DNA of 64,000 bases. Origin: Bacillota bacterium. Lineage in GTDB: Bacteria; Bacillota; Clostridia; Lachnospirales; Bianqueaceae. Where the stretch lies: positions 105,396 through 169,395 of the forward strand of contig JAFRUE010000014.1 in the NCBI GenBank assembly GCA_017441925.1. The letters run 5' to 3'. The translations under genes were made by a program, and so were the position numbers. The notes beneath the pieces are model-generated. The model saw nothing but the letters and a program-made list of their open reading frames with translations. It was not told the origin of the DNA and searched no databases. Of the stretch, positions 7,224 to 16,588 are shown one piece after another; the stretch's first letter is position 1; each line of letters begins with the position of its first letter.

Positions 7224-8680
7224 CGGAATCACCTCCGTAGTAGGCGGCACCTCTTATAAAAGCACCTCCATCAGCTTCTGTCAGCCTGTTTTCCCTCGGT
7301 ACAGACTCCTGTTCCTTACGGACAATGTCCTGATTATGAATCAGGATGGACTGGATTAGGCGGTAGCGAGGGGAGGAAGCACTTTCGAGGGCAATGCGGC
7401 AGGCAGTTTCAAAACGTTCCTTCGTGTAGCCTTTGGAGAGCCTGAGGATGGCCAAGGCCGCATTATAACCCTGTTCCTTGATCTTTACACTGCGGAATAC
7501 CCTGGCAATAACTTCGTTGGTATTCGGGCCGATCGTGGCAGCCCAGGAAAGCATCCTGACATCATTCATTTCGGGTTCATTGAAGTAATCCGGCATATGT
7601 GACGGTTCTGTTCGATAGCGGTTCTCGACATACGCCGGGAAAGCAGGGTGTGAGGCTATCCGCTGGTGGTCATAGTAGATTTCGACGATCTTTTCTGTGT
7701 AACGGATATCTACGTACTTTCCACGGTAAGTATACGGAACAGAATAGTAATTCTTCTTCAATGTCGCATGACAGTTCGGATAGACCTTTCTATGGTATTC
7801 CCAGGAAGCCATCTCATAAGGGAGTGCTGGAAGAGGACGAAGATAGGAAACTTCTTCTTTCCAAATTTCCAGGCGGCTTCCTGCACGCTTTTCAAACGGA
7901 GCCGCATTATAGACCTTCAATGCGTCACTGACGGCCTTCTTCAGACTTGGAAAGTCGTGGAAGGTACGATTCCTGAGCTTCGCGATGATCGCTGTGGCAA
8001 TGTTTCCGACAGTATTCTCCGCGCCGGATTTCTGCTTTGGCTTTCTGATTCCAGCAGGCATAATCGCTGTAATGTAATGGTTTCCCATTGCTTCATAGGC
8101 ATCCGTGAGAATGATCTCACCATCCTTGGGATGCTTGACAACTCCGGTCTTGAGATTGTCACAAATAGTCCTGATAGGAACACCGCCGAAGAACTCATAC
8201 ATATGGATGTGACATCTGATCCATGTATCCATCTTCATGTCAAGGGTCGGTTCAACGTAGGCATACCTGCTATAAGATAGACAGGATACGAAGAGATATA
8301 CTCTTATTTCTTCTCCATCAGCTTTGACGATCTTCATCGTAGGACCACTCCAGTCCACTTCACAGCGCTGACCGGGTTTATGCTCATAATGAGCACTGAT
8401 AGCAGCCTCGTTGCAATACTTGTTGTAATCGTCGTTAAACTTTGTCTTTCCTACAGGGATGTTACCTTTGGCTAGAGCTTTATCCCTGTACTCTTCCCAC
8501 AGAAGCTGCTGTGTTACACCGACTTTCTTGAGTTCTTCATGAACATACTCATAGTCAGGTAGCTCGTAGATTTGATCTGCCGAAAGTTTTTCCGGAAAGA
8601 AAAGGCGATACGCCTCTTCAGATGACATCTCTCGAAGATCGTCAGTTGTTACATTCAGTTCCCTGGCTGTTTTAAGCACC
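7216..8680 (-). pseudogene. istA: istA transposase of the outer IS21, main fragment
   Basis: This encodes a DDE transposase of the IS21 family lacking its first codons. The catalytic acidic residues are in CEVDWSG, ICDNLKTG and SGAENTVGN. Compared with the inner IS21's IstA, about 38 N-terminal residues (the helix-turn-helix) are missing, and the frame opens directly at the border of the inner IS21. The missing piece is at 11322-11428. Joined after removal of one AAGCACC copy, it reads SVSLVL-KTARELNV in frame. The gene is therefore disrupted by insertion, not by mutation, and would be restored by precise excision. Confidence 0.92.
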
Positions 8681-8850
8681 TGAGTATTCCGGGTCAGGTA
8701 GAAGCGCCTGTCCGGATTTTGGAAAGCGCCGTTCCGGTTTAATGGAAAGCGCTACTCTTCAAATGAAATAACAAATCGACTTGTCATTTCGGACCACATA
8801 TAATGTATTTATGCGCTGCTAAAGCGTAAATACACTAAGGAGGTCCAGAG

Positions 8851-10398
8851 ATGACCAAGTATCGAGAAATCATCCGGCTAACAAGCCTTGGATGCTCTCA
8901 GCGCAGCATCGTAGCCAGCTTAAATGTTGCGTTCAAAACGGTCGTTAACGTCCAGAAGCGTGCAAGTGAGTTAAATCTCTCATGGCCGCTTGAAAACAGT
9001 TTAACTGACCGTGAGCTGGCAAAGCTCATGTTCCCGAAGGAACTGACATCTTCTCAGAAGAAGATGCCAAACTATGACTACATCCGTGAAGAGCTCCGCC
9101 GCAATGGCGTAAGTAAAAAGCTCTTATGGATGGAGTATCTGGAGGAATGTCGCTTAAACGGCGACGATCCTCTGATGTATTCGCAGTTCTGCTACTACAT
9201 CCAGGAGGATGAGCAGAGACGCAGAGCAACCATGCACATTCCCAGAAAGCCCGGTGAACAGGCTGAGGTCGACTGGGCCGGAGATCCGGCTCAGATCATC
9301 GATCCGGATACCGGAGAGATGATCGATGCGTGGTTGTTCGTAGGCGTAATGACCTACAGTCAATATACTTATGTCGAAGCATTCGTAAATGAGCAGCAAA
9401 GGGCGTGGATCACAGCCCATAATCACATGCTCGAATACTTCGGCGGCGTTCCGAGAATAATCGTCCCGGATAACGCAGCAACTGCAGTAGACCGCAAGCA
9501 GAGCAACTGGTATACTCCGACGCTTAATGCAACATACCATGAATGGGCAGAGCATTACAACACGGCGATAATACCAGCCAGAGTGCGCCGGCCCAAAGAC
9601 AAACCAAATGCTGAAGGGTCTGTCGGAAACATATCCACATGGATAACCGCAGCGCTTCGCAACGAGCAGTTCTTCTCAATATCTGAACTGAACCAGGCCA
9701 TCAAGGTTAAACTCAAAGCCTTCAATGCCAGGCCTTTTCAGAAAAAAGAAGGCAGCAGGCTTAGTTTGTTTCTTGGGGAAGAAAAGCCATTACTGGCACC
9801 GTTGCCTGCTACCTCTTATGAACTTGCAACTTTCAAACAAGCTACAGTTCAGTTTAATTATCACATCGCAGTAGACAGGATGTACTACTCGGTGCCTTAT
9901 CAGTATATCAGAAATAAGGTCGATGTGCGAATAACAGATACAACGGTCGAGATATTTATCGGCCATGAGCGTATCGCCTCTCACAGACGCCTTTACGGGC
10001 GTCCTGGGCAGTATTCCACTGTAATGGAACACATGCCGCCGGATCATCAGAAGTTCCTTGAATGGAACGGAGATCGGTTCCGTGAGTGGTCAAAACGTAT
10101 AGGACCAAATACATACGGTGTTGTAGATAAACTCCTCACCTCCTCAAGGGTGGAACAACAGCAGTACAGGGCTTGCATGGGGCTTTTAAAGCTCGCTGAC
10201 AGGTATTCAGAAAAGAAGCTTGAAGCTTCCTGTAAAAAGGCTCTGAAATACTCAAACTCACCCAGCTACAAAAGCATTCAGAACATCATCGTGAACCTGA
10301 AGGAAGAAGACATTCAGACTTCGGAGCCTAAGACAAGTTCTGACTCGTATGGCATCACTCGCGGTGCCAGCTACTATGGAGGACACCGGAATGACTAA
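8851..10398 (+). CDS. istA: IS21-family transposase IstA (inner element)
   Basis: A 515-residue integrase-fold transposase. Residues 1-45 form a helix-turn-helix (RLTSLGCSQRSIVASLNV). The DDE core shows EVDWAGD near 135, VPDNAATAV near 205 and NAEGSVGN near 250. The C-terminus is the family's Mu-transposase-like domain, ending GASYYGGHRND. The ATG at 8851 follows AAGGAGG. It overlaps istB by 8 nt, implying translational coupling. No frameshift or premature stop is seen, so it should be functional. It presumably acts on the inverted ends at 8681 and 11314, and possibly on related MITEs. Confidence 0.95.
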   Translation: MTKYREIIRLTSLGCSQRSIVASLNVAFKTVVNVQKRASELNLSWPLENSLTDRELAKLMFPKELTSSQKKMPNYDYIREELRRNGVSKKLLWMEYLEECRLNGDDPLMYSQFCYYIQEDEQRRRATMHIPRKPGEQAEVDWAGDPAQIIDPDTGEMIDAWLFVGVMTYSQYTYVEAFVNEQQRAWITAHNHMLEYFGGVPRIIVPDNAATAVDRKQSNWYTPTLNATYHEWAEHYNTAIIPARVRRPKDKPNAEGSVGNISTWITAALRNEQFFSISELNQAIKVKLKAFNARPFQKKEGSRLSLFLGEEKPLLAPLPATSYELATFKQATVQFNYHIAVDRMYYSVPYQYIRNKVDVRITDTTVEIFIGHERIASHRRLYGRPGQYSTVMEHMPPDHQKFLEWNGDRFREWSKRIGPNTYGVVDKLLTSSRVEQQQYRACMGLLKLADRYSEKKLEASCKKALKYSNSPSYKSIQNIIVNLKEEDIQTSEPKTSSDSYGITRGASYYGGHRND

Positions 10399-11167
10399 CT
10401 ACAGCACTTACGAAAAACTCATTTACATGCGTCTGACCGCTATGGCCAACGCTTTCCAGCTTCAGATGGCAGACCCTAAAATGAAGGACGTGCCGTTTGA
10501 AGACCGCTTCGGTATGCTTGTCGATGTTGAATACACCAGCCGCAAGAACAACCGCCTGAAGAGACTCATCAAGAAAGCTGAGTTTGAGCAGACTGATGTC
10601 AGTATTGCCGACATAGACTACACTTCCGGCAGGAAGCTTAACAAAGCTCTGATCAACAGACTGGCAAGCGGCGAATACATCGCTGAATACCGAAATATAT
10701 TCATCACCGGAGCAACAGGCAGCGGGAAGACCTACATGGCCTGCGCCTTCGGCATGGAAGCCTGTAAACAGTACAATACAGTAAAGTATGTCAGGCTGCC
10801 TGATCTGCTTTTGGACCTTGAGGCTGCTAAGCATGATGGCAATTACCAAAAGGTCATGAACAAATATACAAAGCCGACTCTGCTCATTCTGGATGAGTGG
10901 TTGCTCAGCCCGCTTACACAATCAGAATCAAAGCATGTCTTTGAACTGATTCATAAGCGCCGCAAGAGAAGTTCGACTATCTTCTGTTCTCAATTCAGAG
11001 AAGAAGGCTGGTACGAGCGCCTTGGTGGCAGCGACAACCCACTTGCTGATGCAATCATGGACAGGATCACTTATGACTCCTACAAGATCGACATCGAGAG
11101 TGTTGATCCGACCAGGGACGAATCCATGAGAAAGCGTTATGGTCTGGATCCGGCTAAAGCACGATAG
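10391..11167 (+). CDS. istB: IstB-like ATPase (inner IS21)
   Basis: A 258-residue AAA+ ATPase that assists IstA. Walker A ITGATGSGKTYMAC lies near residue 108 and Walker B LLILDEWLL near 165. The ATG at 10391 is chosen because GGAGG sits 7 nt upstream and the istA stop overlaps it, exactly as in the outer IS21; a start further upstream would only add istA-overlapping residues. The protein ends 147 nt before the right inverted repeat. Confidence 0.95.
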   Translation: MTNYSTYEKLIYMRLTAMANAFQLQMADPKMKDVPFEDRFGMLVDVEYTSRKNNRLKRLIKKAEFEQTDVSIADIDYTSGRKLNKALINRLASGEYIAEYRNIFITGATGSGKTYMACAFGMEACKQYNTVKYVRLPDLLLDLEAAKHDGNYQKVMNKYTKPTLLILDEWLLSPLTQSESKHVFELIHKRRKRSSTIFCSQFREEGWYERLGGSDNPLADAIMDRITYDSYKIDIESVDPTRDESMRKRYGLDPAKAR

Positions 11168-11321
11168 TATTTAAAGGTGGCTCCGAAAGTCCGGAATAGT
11201 GGCTCTCACTTTTCCGGACTGGCGGCTCCGCCGCACCGGAATCATGCTTTCCCATAACCGGAATCATGCTTTCCAATTCGCCGGACAGGCGCTTTCAGCG
11301 CACCGGAATATTCAAAGCACC

Positions 11322-11428
11322 AGACTCACTGAGGTTTTTGAAAAGTGGCGAGAACTGGCGATTTCGCTTTGCGACAAGCCACCGGCACTTAGCTCCATAA
11401 TGAGCTTCACGTTAATACGTTTGGCCAT
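11322..11428 (-). pseudogene. istA: istA of the outer IS21, N-terminal fragment
   Basis: The ATG at 11428 (AAGGGGG site) opens MAKRINVKLIMELSAGGLSQ and continues to SVSLVL, a helix-turn-helix like the start of IS21 IstA. It is then cut at the inner IS21's target duplication. It is the missing 5' part of the fragment at 7216-8680. Confidence 0.88.
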
Positions 11429-11611
11429 ACCATAGGCCCCCTTTCATAGAATGTAGGCAGTGATGCCTGATATCATTCTATTACAGGCCGGTATCATTGG
11501 CGATCAAAAAGTATCCTTGTGCGGACCGGACGTTCCGGAATCTCCGGTATCATTCAGCGATTTGCTGGTATCTTGTTGCGGATTGATGGTATCCTGATAT
11601 CGGAATACTCA

Positions 11612-11651
11612 TTATGGCAACCTCGTATAACTGTATAATGCTTTCAGTCAT
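11612..11651 (-). pseudogene. IS256-family transposase, first 13 codons
   Basis: The ATG at 11651, preceded by an AGGAGGAG site, reads MTESIIQLYEVAI and stops at the border of the outer IS21. It continues in frame as MGELKDLERNS at 6366 once one TTATGG copy is removed. This proves where the outer IS21 inserted and that the IS256-type gene was there first. Confidence 0.85.
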
Positions 11652-11765
11652 GGTTCTAACTCCTCCTGGGATCTGATATATGGTAACTCAAATTTACCAG
11701 GTAGAGTAGACCATGTCTACTATGCCTTGTAGAGAAAAATCAATTCAACATCACTTGACACTTTC
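11652..11765. other. Upstream region of the IS256-type gene and 3' flank of the EPS operon
   Basis: It contains the palindrome AGTAGAC-CAT-GTCTACT (11705-11721). No gene is seen, and there is no convincing terminator with a T-run for the polysaccharide operon ending at 11766, so transcription may run into the IS zone. Confidence 0.4.
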
Positions 11766-12791
11766 TCACTTATTAAGAAATCTCAAAATCATGTTACGCA
11801 AAGGATAAATAATACGATATAAAACTCTAATTCCGAATGGACAATAACGAATTAAGAAATCCAAAATCTTTAATGTAACATCTTTAGAATGAATATGCAA
11901 TACACTTCCCGTCTCTATTATTCTATTTCTTAATTGTTTCATAAACTTTGGATCATCATTTGATCCTTTTTTATACCGTCCATACAAACTAATCATCCCA
12001 CGAAAATGCCGACGTAACATTTTTTCTATATGATCATCTGTAAATATTTCAGGAGTATTTTTATCTACGAAATCAAGGAAATGCTCTTTAGCTAATAAGC
12101 AGTCGCTAATACTCTTTTGAGATACGGTTTCAGTAATACTTCCAGGTCTTTTTCTATATAAGTACAATGGTGTATCTATAACACAAATTGTATTGCATAA
12201 AGCCAAAACTTTATAAGTTGTATCCAGGTCTTCATAAACATGCCCGACAGGAAAACGAATATCCTTCCACAAATAATTTTTATAAATATTATTCCAAACG
12301 CTTTGAGCACTAAAGCCATTAGCTATCTTCCTAAAGAAGCTTTTTTTATCATATGATTCACACGAGGTTGGCTCGTAATCGATTTCTGGTAAATGTGCCG
12401 TCATTTCTCCTGCTGTATAGCAAAAGACTCTTTCACACATAACTATATCTGTTTGTTTTTTTGTCAATACATCTAGCATGATCTCAACAAACGCAGGATG
12501 GTATGCATCATCAGAATCCAAAAAAGCAACCATTTCTCCATTCATATTATCTAATCCTACATTTCGTGCTGCACTTACCCCCTGATTCTTCTGATGTATC
12601 AGACGAATTCTCGCGTCTTTATTAGCATAGGCATCACATATCTTTTCTGATCCATCGGTAGATCCATCATCAACAATAATAATCTCAAGGTTTTTATATG
12701 TCTGATTCAGAACGCTGTCAAGACATTCAGCAAGATACGGATACACATTATATACAGGAATAATCACACTAACAAGTATGCTTTTGTTCAT
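11766..12791 (-). CDS. Family 2 glycosyltransferase (last gene of the EPS operon)
   Basis: 341 residues with a GT-A fold. The N-terminal VSVIIPVYNVYPYLAECLDS, then IIVDDGSTDGS near 35, and the metal-binding DSDD near 90 define GT2. It probably adds one sugar to the lipid-linked repeat unit at the cytoplasmic face of the membrane. The ATG at 12791 is chosen because of its AAAGGAG site; a longer frame adds 20 residues without a ribosome site. Base composition is AT-rich like its neighbours. The donor and acceptor cannot be read from the sequence. Confidence 0.9.
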   Translation of the reverse strand: MNKSILVSVIIPVYNVYPYLAECLDSVLNQTYKNLEIIIVDDGSTDGSEKICDAYANKDARIRLIHQKNQGVSAARNVGLDNMNGEMVAFLDSDDAYHPAFVEIMLDVLTKKQTDIVMCERVFCYTAGEMTAHLPEIDYEPTSCESYDKKSFFRKIANGFSAQSVWNNIYKNYLWKDIRFPVGHVYEDLDTTYKVLALCNTICVIDTPLYLYRKRPGSITETVSQKSISDCLLAKEHFLDFVDKNTPEIFTDDHIEKMLRRHFRGMISLYGRYKKGSNDDPKFMKQLRNRIIETGSVLHIHSKDVTLKILDFLIRYCPFGIRVLYRIIYPLRNMILRFLNK

Positions 12792-12865
12792 AACAAACTC
12801 CTTTATTTTCTGTTTGGGATTATAAAACTCAATACGTGCAACATTGTTCATTTGTTGTCATGGAA

Positions 12866-13993
12866 TTATACTTGTTTGTATAAATGACATTTTATAAGTA
12901 TTGCCTTTATACTCTGTCGAAAACACATCTTTGGATAACACCTTCTAATTGATTTATTGATTGTGTTTCCTGCTTTAATTAATGAAAAGAAAAGATCTCT
13001 TTCTTTTGTCATTTTTGATGGTTCTCTTAATTGATGATTAGCCATAATCGCTTTTTCAATGTTAACATCCATTAGCTTAATGTCACTTTTCTGAAGCAGT
13101 TGTATTCCTTTCTCTGTTTGACAGATTGCTAAAGAAATTCCTTTTCTTCCTTCTTCCATACCTAAACTACTACCCCACGAATCACCTAAAGTAATATCTG
13201 AAACTCTATTCTGTGTGGCATATCTGCACGAATAACAGTTCTTTGTATAGAACAACCCTTTGAGGAAACCTATAGTGAACCTATCTCTGACCCCCTGTGG
13301 TGCTATAGATACCTCTGAATTATTGGTTCTATAAGACAATCTGAAAACGCTTTTCTTGCGAAATGAAATGTTACTTATACTATCTAATGGTACTCTCTTT
13401 TCAGCAAGAAACTTCTTTAACAACTTCTGTGAAGGAGAACCATGACATATCAAATCAGCCGTATAGAGAAGCTCATCATCATACTTGCCCAAATAACACT
13501 TTAGTCCTGCAACGTGACAAGGTAATCCGATGAACAATACCTTTCTATGTGAATCAATGATGGATCTAATTTCCGAATAAATACCTTCTGGATTACTTTT
13601 GACATATTTAGAACCTCTATACTTCTCTAAATCCACTTCAGAACTAGCAATCTTATAAACAAAATGTGTATTGTTGTATACACAGGAACAAACCACTCCA
13701 CCTTCGCTGATAAATCTTTTCATAAGCTCATAAGCAAATCCTCCAGATGAACTTCTAGATCGACTAGAATCATCATTACACCACCCCTGAAACCACGCTA
13801 TTGGTTGTTTAAGCTCAATGGGGTGTATTTGTTGGCATACCTTTTCGCAAGCTTTGCAATGAATGCATTTCTTCTCATCAATAACTGCATTCAAACTATT
13901 AGTATCATCAATGACTGTAATAGCATCTTTAGGACAAATCTCCGTACATGCATAGCATCCTGCACACAAATTTACGTCACAAACCGTTTTCAA
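12866..13993 (-). CDS. 4Fe-4S / F420 hydrogenase beta-subunit-like protein of an EPS locus
   Basis: The N-terminus holds two ferredoxin-type clusters (CAGCYACTEICPKDAI, CIHCKACEKVCQ), followed by FrhB-like domains (GLPCHVAGLKCYLG, LICHGSPS, and SCRYATQNRVSDITLGDSWG). Proteins of this kind are common in polysaccharide clusters next to polysaccharide pyruvyltransferases; their reaction is not settled. I chose the TTG at 13993 because GGGGAGG lies about 9 nt upstream. A GTG at 14002 or 14041 is possible, but the latter has no ribosome site. It follows the flippase gene and precedes the last glycosyltransferase. F420 use should not be assumed from the family name. Confidence 0.8.
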   Translation of the reverse strand: MKTVCDVNLCAGCYACTEICPKDAITVIDDTNSLNAVIDEKKCIHCKACEKVCQQIHPIELKQPIAWFQGWCNDDSSRSRSSSGGFAYELMKRFISEGGVVCSCVYNNTHFVYKIASSEVDLEKYRGSKYVKSNPEGIYSEIRSIIDSHRKVLFIGLPCHVAGLKCYLGKYDDELLYTADLICHGSPSQKLLKKFLAEKRVPLDSISNISFRKKSVFRLSYRTNNSEVSIAPQGVRDRFTIGFLKGLFYTKNCYSCRYATQNRVSDITLGDSWGSSLGMEEGRKGISLAICQTEKGIQLLQKSDIKLMDVNIEKAIMANHQLREPSKMTKERDLFFSLIKAGNTINKSIRRCYPKMCFRQSIKAILIKCHLYKQV

Positions 13994-14044
13994 GCATTTC
14001 ACCCTCCCCTCAAAAAGACCATAATTTTTTTTCAAAAACACAGG

Positions 14045-15454
14045 TTATTTTGAAATAATCTTTACAATTATAGATCTAATTATTGTTAAGCACTCTTTAA
14101 CAAAGCTTAAATTCAGAACGATCACCATGATAAGTTCTATTATAAGTACAACCTGTCCAATCCAACTATTAATAAACATAGAGATCGCTGCAAGAATAAG
14201 TATTGTATATCCTAGAACATACTGTTTCCGAAACACTTCAATTCTCATATATTTCCTAGTGTCATAAACACGATAAAGATATACACATATATAGCTAACA
14301 CAAGTTGCAAAGGCTGCCCCATGCACTTTAATTACCGGAATCAACAAATAGTTCAAAATGATATTAACAGCCGCACCTATAGTCCCTGAAACCAAGAAGC
14401 CTTTGCTATCTTTATTTACCGTATAAAAAGTAGATAAAAATGTAGCCAATGTGAGAAAGAAATTCCCCACAAGCAAATAAGGTGTATACATCCAAGCTTC
14501 ATAATAAGTCATTCCAACATATGCCTTTAGAAATGGTTTCATTATGCACATTAAACCAATGGTTACTATTGTCAAAAATCTGGCGAGTTTATCATACATA
14601 TTGTTATTGAACGCTACACGATCATTACTCTTATTCTCGTGTATTGCCGAAAAAGCCCAGGCTTGATTAAAAACCGTGGATAACGCAGACAATATTGAAG
14701 GAATTTTATATGAAATAGCATAAATCCCGTTAGCGGCAATCCCTATCATTGCAGTTACCATTACATGATCTGAGGAATTCATAATCCACCACATCAATGA
14801 ATTGGGAATCAATACTATAGAATACTTAACCATCCCTTTCATCAAATCCTTATCTATACTAAATCGCTTAAAAACCATTAATACATCGCCAGCAAAGATA
14901 CAATAGATGCTAGCAATAATATATGATATAATATAAGCCAAGAAATATCCATTTATTCCCAATTTAAATACTAATAAAAATACAATGTTAAGAATTGCCA
15001 TGAATAAAGTAGACAAAATATTGCTAATTGCATACTGAAGAATTTTTTCCTGTCCTCTTAAATAACAAGATACTGTATGAAACAACCCTTCTGTAATACA
15101 GTAAAAATATACAATCCAACCATTAATGGTAATCTGAGAAAAAAACCATAAAACAACAAAAATACTAGTTCCCAAAATCACAGCAGTCAATGAAAACACA
15201 AGTCCAATACTGGCAATCTTATTTTTTTGCGCATTTTCATCCAAAGAAAACCGCATAACTGCTTCCCCAATATTAAAAAAGATAATTGGACTTAGAATTG
15301 TTACCATAGTTACAACAAGGTCTATTTCCCCATACTCCGAAGTTCCAAAAGTATTGGTATAAATTGGAACCAACAAGAATGTAATAATTCTTATCCCTAT
15401 ACTGTTGAGTGCGAATAGTGCTGTGTTTTTAGCAAGGTAAGCTTTTCTTTGCAT
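14045..15454 (-). CDS. Wzx-like polysaccharide flippase (MOP superfamily)
   Basis: About 469 residues with 12-14 hydrophobic segments, opening with KNTALFALNSIGIRIITFLLVPIYTNTFG, a typical start of O-antigen and capsule repeat-unit flippases. It would turn the lipid-linked repeat unit to the outer leaflet. The ATG at 15454 has an AGGAT site 9 nt upstream; an in-frame ATG at 15484 overlaps the previous gene and looks worse. Together with the polymerase-like gene and the chain-length protein it completes a Wzx/Wzy-type export route. Confidence 0.9.
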   Translation of the reverse strand: MQRKAYLAKNTALFALNSIGIRIITFLLVPIYTNTFGTSEYGEIDLVVTMVTILSPIIFFNIGEAVMRFSLDENAQKNKIASIGLVFSLTAVILGTSIFVVLWFFSQITINGWIVYFYCITEGLFHTVSCYLRGQEKILQYAISNILSTLFMAILNIVFLLVFKLGINGYFLAYIISYIIASIYCIFAGDVLMVFKRFSIDKDLMKGMVKYSIVLIPNSLMWWIMNSSDHVMVTAMIGIAANGIYAISYKIPSILSALSTVFNQAWAFSAIHENKSNDRVAFNNNMYDKLARFLTIVTIGLMCIMKPFLKAYVGMTYYEAWMYTPYLLVGNFFLTLATFLSTFYTVNKDSKGFLVSGTIGAAVNIILNYLLIPVIKVHGAAFATCVSYICVYLYRVYDTRKYMRIEVFRKQYVLGYTILILAAISMFINSWIGQVVLIIELIMVIVLNLSFVKECLTIIRSIIVKIISK

Positions 15455-15473
15455 TGTATATATCCTATATAGA

Positions 15474-16532
15474 TTATCTTTCAATACATTTTTTCAAATA
15501 TGACTTTGATCTATCAATTTCTCGCATTCTATATTCCTCAAAAGAGCTATAGTCTATTTGTTTTTCTAATAGTTCCTTTATAGATTTTCCATTATCATAC
15601 TCCCTTTCCTTCAAGCCTATTCTTGACAATAAATCGCCCAGCTTCTCTTTATTAGTATTTCTTATAACCGTGACAAATTGTCTATGCATACGCGTAGAAA
15701 AAATAGTTCCATGGAAAGTGTCTGTTATAACATAATCTGCATTTTTAAAATAACTTAAAAGCTCTAATGGATTAGGAAGAACATTCTTATTTACCCAATC
15801 TTGATAAAAGCCAACTGATATTATTGATAATCTCTTCTCTCTTGCAAAAGAACGAACTTGTTTTATTATATCAGGATCAGATAATCTGAAATCGTATGAA
15901 TATACTAAAATATAATTTTTCTCTTTTATATTGGGCAAACCATCTGGGAACTCCCCAACTAACACTGGATCCAAATGAATCTCAGGTCTCTTATGTGTTA
16001 TCTTTTCTATTATTTCTGCCGAATTCTCATCGCGAACTGATAAATGTTGAATGTTATTCAATGCACTATGAATCGTTTCTTCTCGATTTGTGCGTTGAAT
16101 CGCATCATATGTTGTATTACCAAAACAAGCGGCATATGTGCTTACATTTTGATTATCAATATCCCCATAAAGCTGTGTAGAAAATCCCCACGGAGACTCT
16201 TGAACAAAATTAAAGACTTCATCACTACCTATAATAATACTATCATAATTGCTTTGATAATTCTTATCTTCTGTACATCCTAAAACTGTCCTTTGATAAT
16301 CAAAAAATATTTTTTTCTTTTTATTTTGGAATAAGTAATATGGTATTCTTTTTATTTTTGAGAAACTAAATGCTCTCTTATAGACCGTTCTCGTTTCAAC
16401 GTCCCCTGGGATTATATCAATAAACTCCAGTGTACAATTACCTTGATCACAAATCATTTTTTTTAAACAATATGCTTGCCAAAACGAACCATAATTAACC
16501 ACCCGCTGCATAGATAATAAACCAATCTTCAT
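15474..16532 (-). CDS. Polysaccharide pyruvyltransferase family protein (CsaB/WcaK type)
   Basis: 352 residues, starting MKIGLLSMQRVVNYGSFWQAY, with a Rossmann-like GT-B layout: IIGSDEVFNF near 75, and C-terminal DYVITDTFHGTIFSTRMHRQFV, the conserved His-containing motif of the family. The predicted product adds a pyruvate ketal to a sugar of the polymer, giving it a negative charge. The ATG at 16532 is preceded by GAAAGGA; the longer frame to 16601 lies inside the previous gene. Its neighbour at 12866 belongs to a family that often accompanies pyruvyltransferases. Confidence 0.88.
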   Translation of the reverse strand: MKIGLLSMQRVVNYGSFWQAYCLKKMICDQGNCTLEFIDIIPGDVETRTVYKRAFSFSKIKRIPYYLFQNKKKKIFFDYQRTVLGCTEDKNYQSNYDSIIIGSDEVFNFVQESPWGFSTQLYGDIDNQNVSTYAACFGNTTYDAIQRTNREETIHSALNNIQHLSVRDENSAEIIEKITHKRPEIHLDPVLVGEFPDGLPNIKEKNYILVYSYDFRLSDPDIIKQVRSFAREKRLSIISVGFYQDWVNKNVLPNPLELLSYFKNADYVITDTFHGTIFSTRMHRQFVTVIRNTNKEKLGDLLSRIGLKEREYDNGKSIKELLEKQIDYSSFEEYRMREIDRSKSYLKKCIER

Positions 16533-16588
16533 AACTATAGTCCTTTCAATATAATCATCAATATACAAATAACTAAGTATTGCAAAAC

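Larger units (their letters stand above)
8681..11314 (+). mobile_element. Inner IS21-family element, apparently intact
   Basis: 2634 bp with inverted ends TGAGTATTCCGG (8681) and TGAATATTCCGG (complement from 11314), both followed by GAAGCGCCTGTCCGG or GAAAGCGCCTGTCCGG. It is flanked by the 7-bp duplication AAGCACC (8674-8680 and 11315-11321). It encodes full-length IstA and IstB with strong ribosome sites, so it may be active. The right end (11170-11314) has a ladder of TGGCTC...TCCGGA and CCGGAATCATGCTTTCC repeats, probably transposase-binding sites. It inserted into the istA of another IS21 in the opposite orientation. Confidence 0.93.
6367..11611 (-). mobile_element. Outer IS21-family element, interrupted by a second IS21
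   Basis: The ends read TGAATATTCCG (6367) and, on the other strand, TGAGTATTCCG (from 11611), with further subterminal repeats of a GATACC/GATCCGC type. They are flanked by TTATGG duplications. Removing the inner IS21 (8681-11314) and one 7-bp duplication leaves about 2.6 kb, the normal IS21 size. It carries istA (split) and istB on the minus strand. It sits in codon 12-13 of an IS256-family transposase gene. Because istA is cut it should be inactive by itself, although istB and both ends remain. The stretch 11429-11611 is its right terminal region and holds no other gene. Confidence 0.9.
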
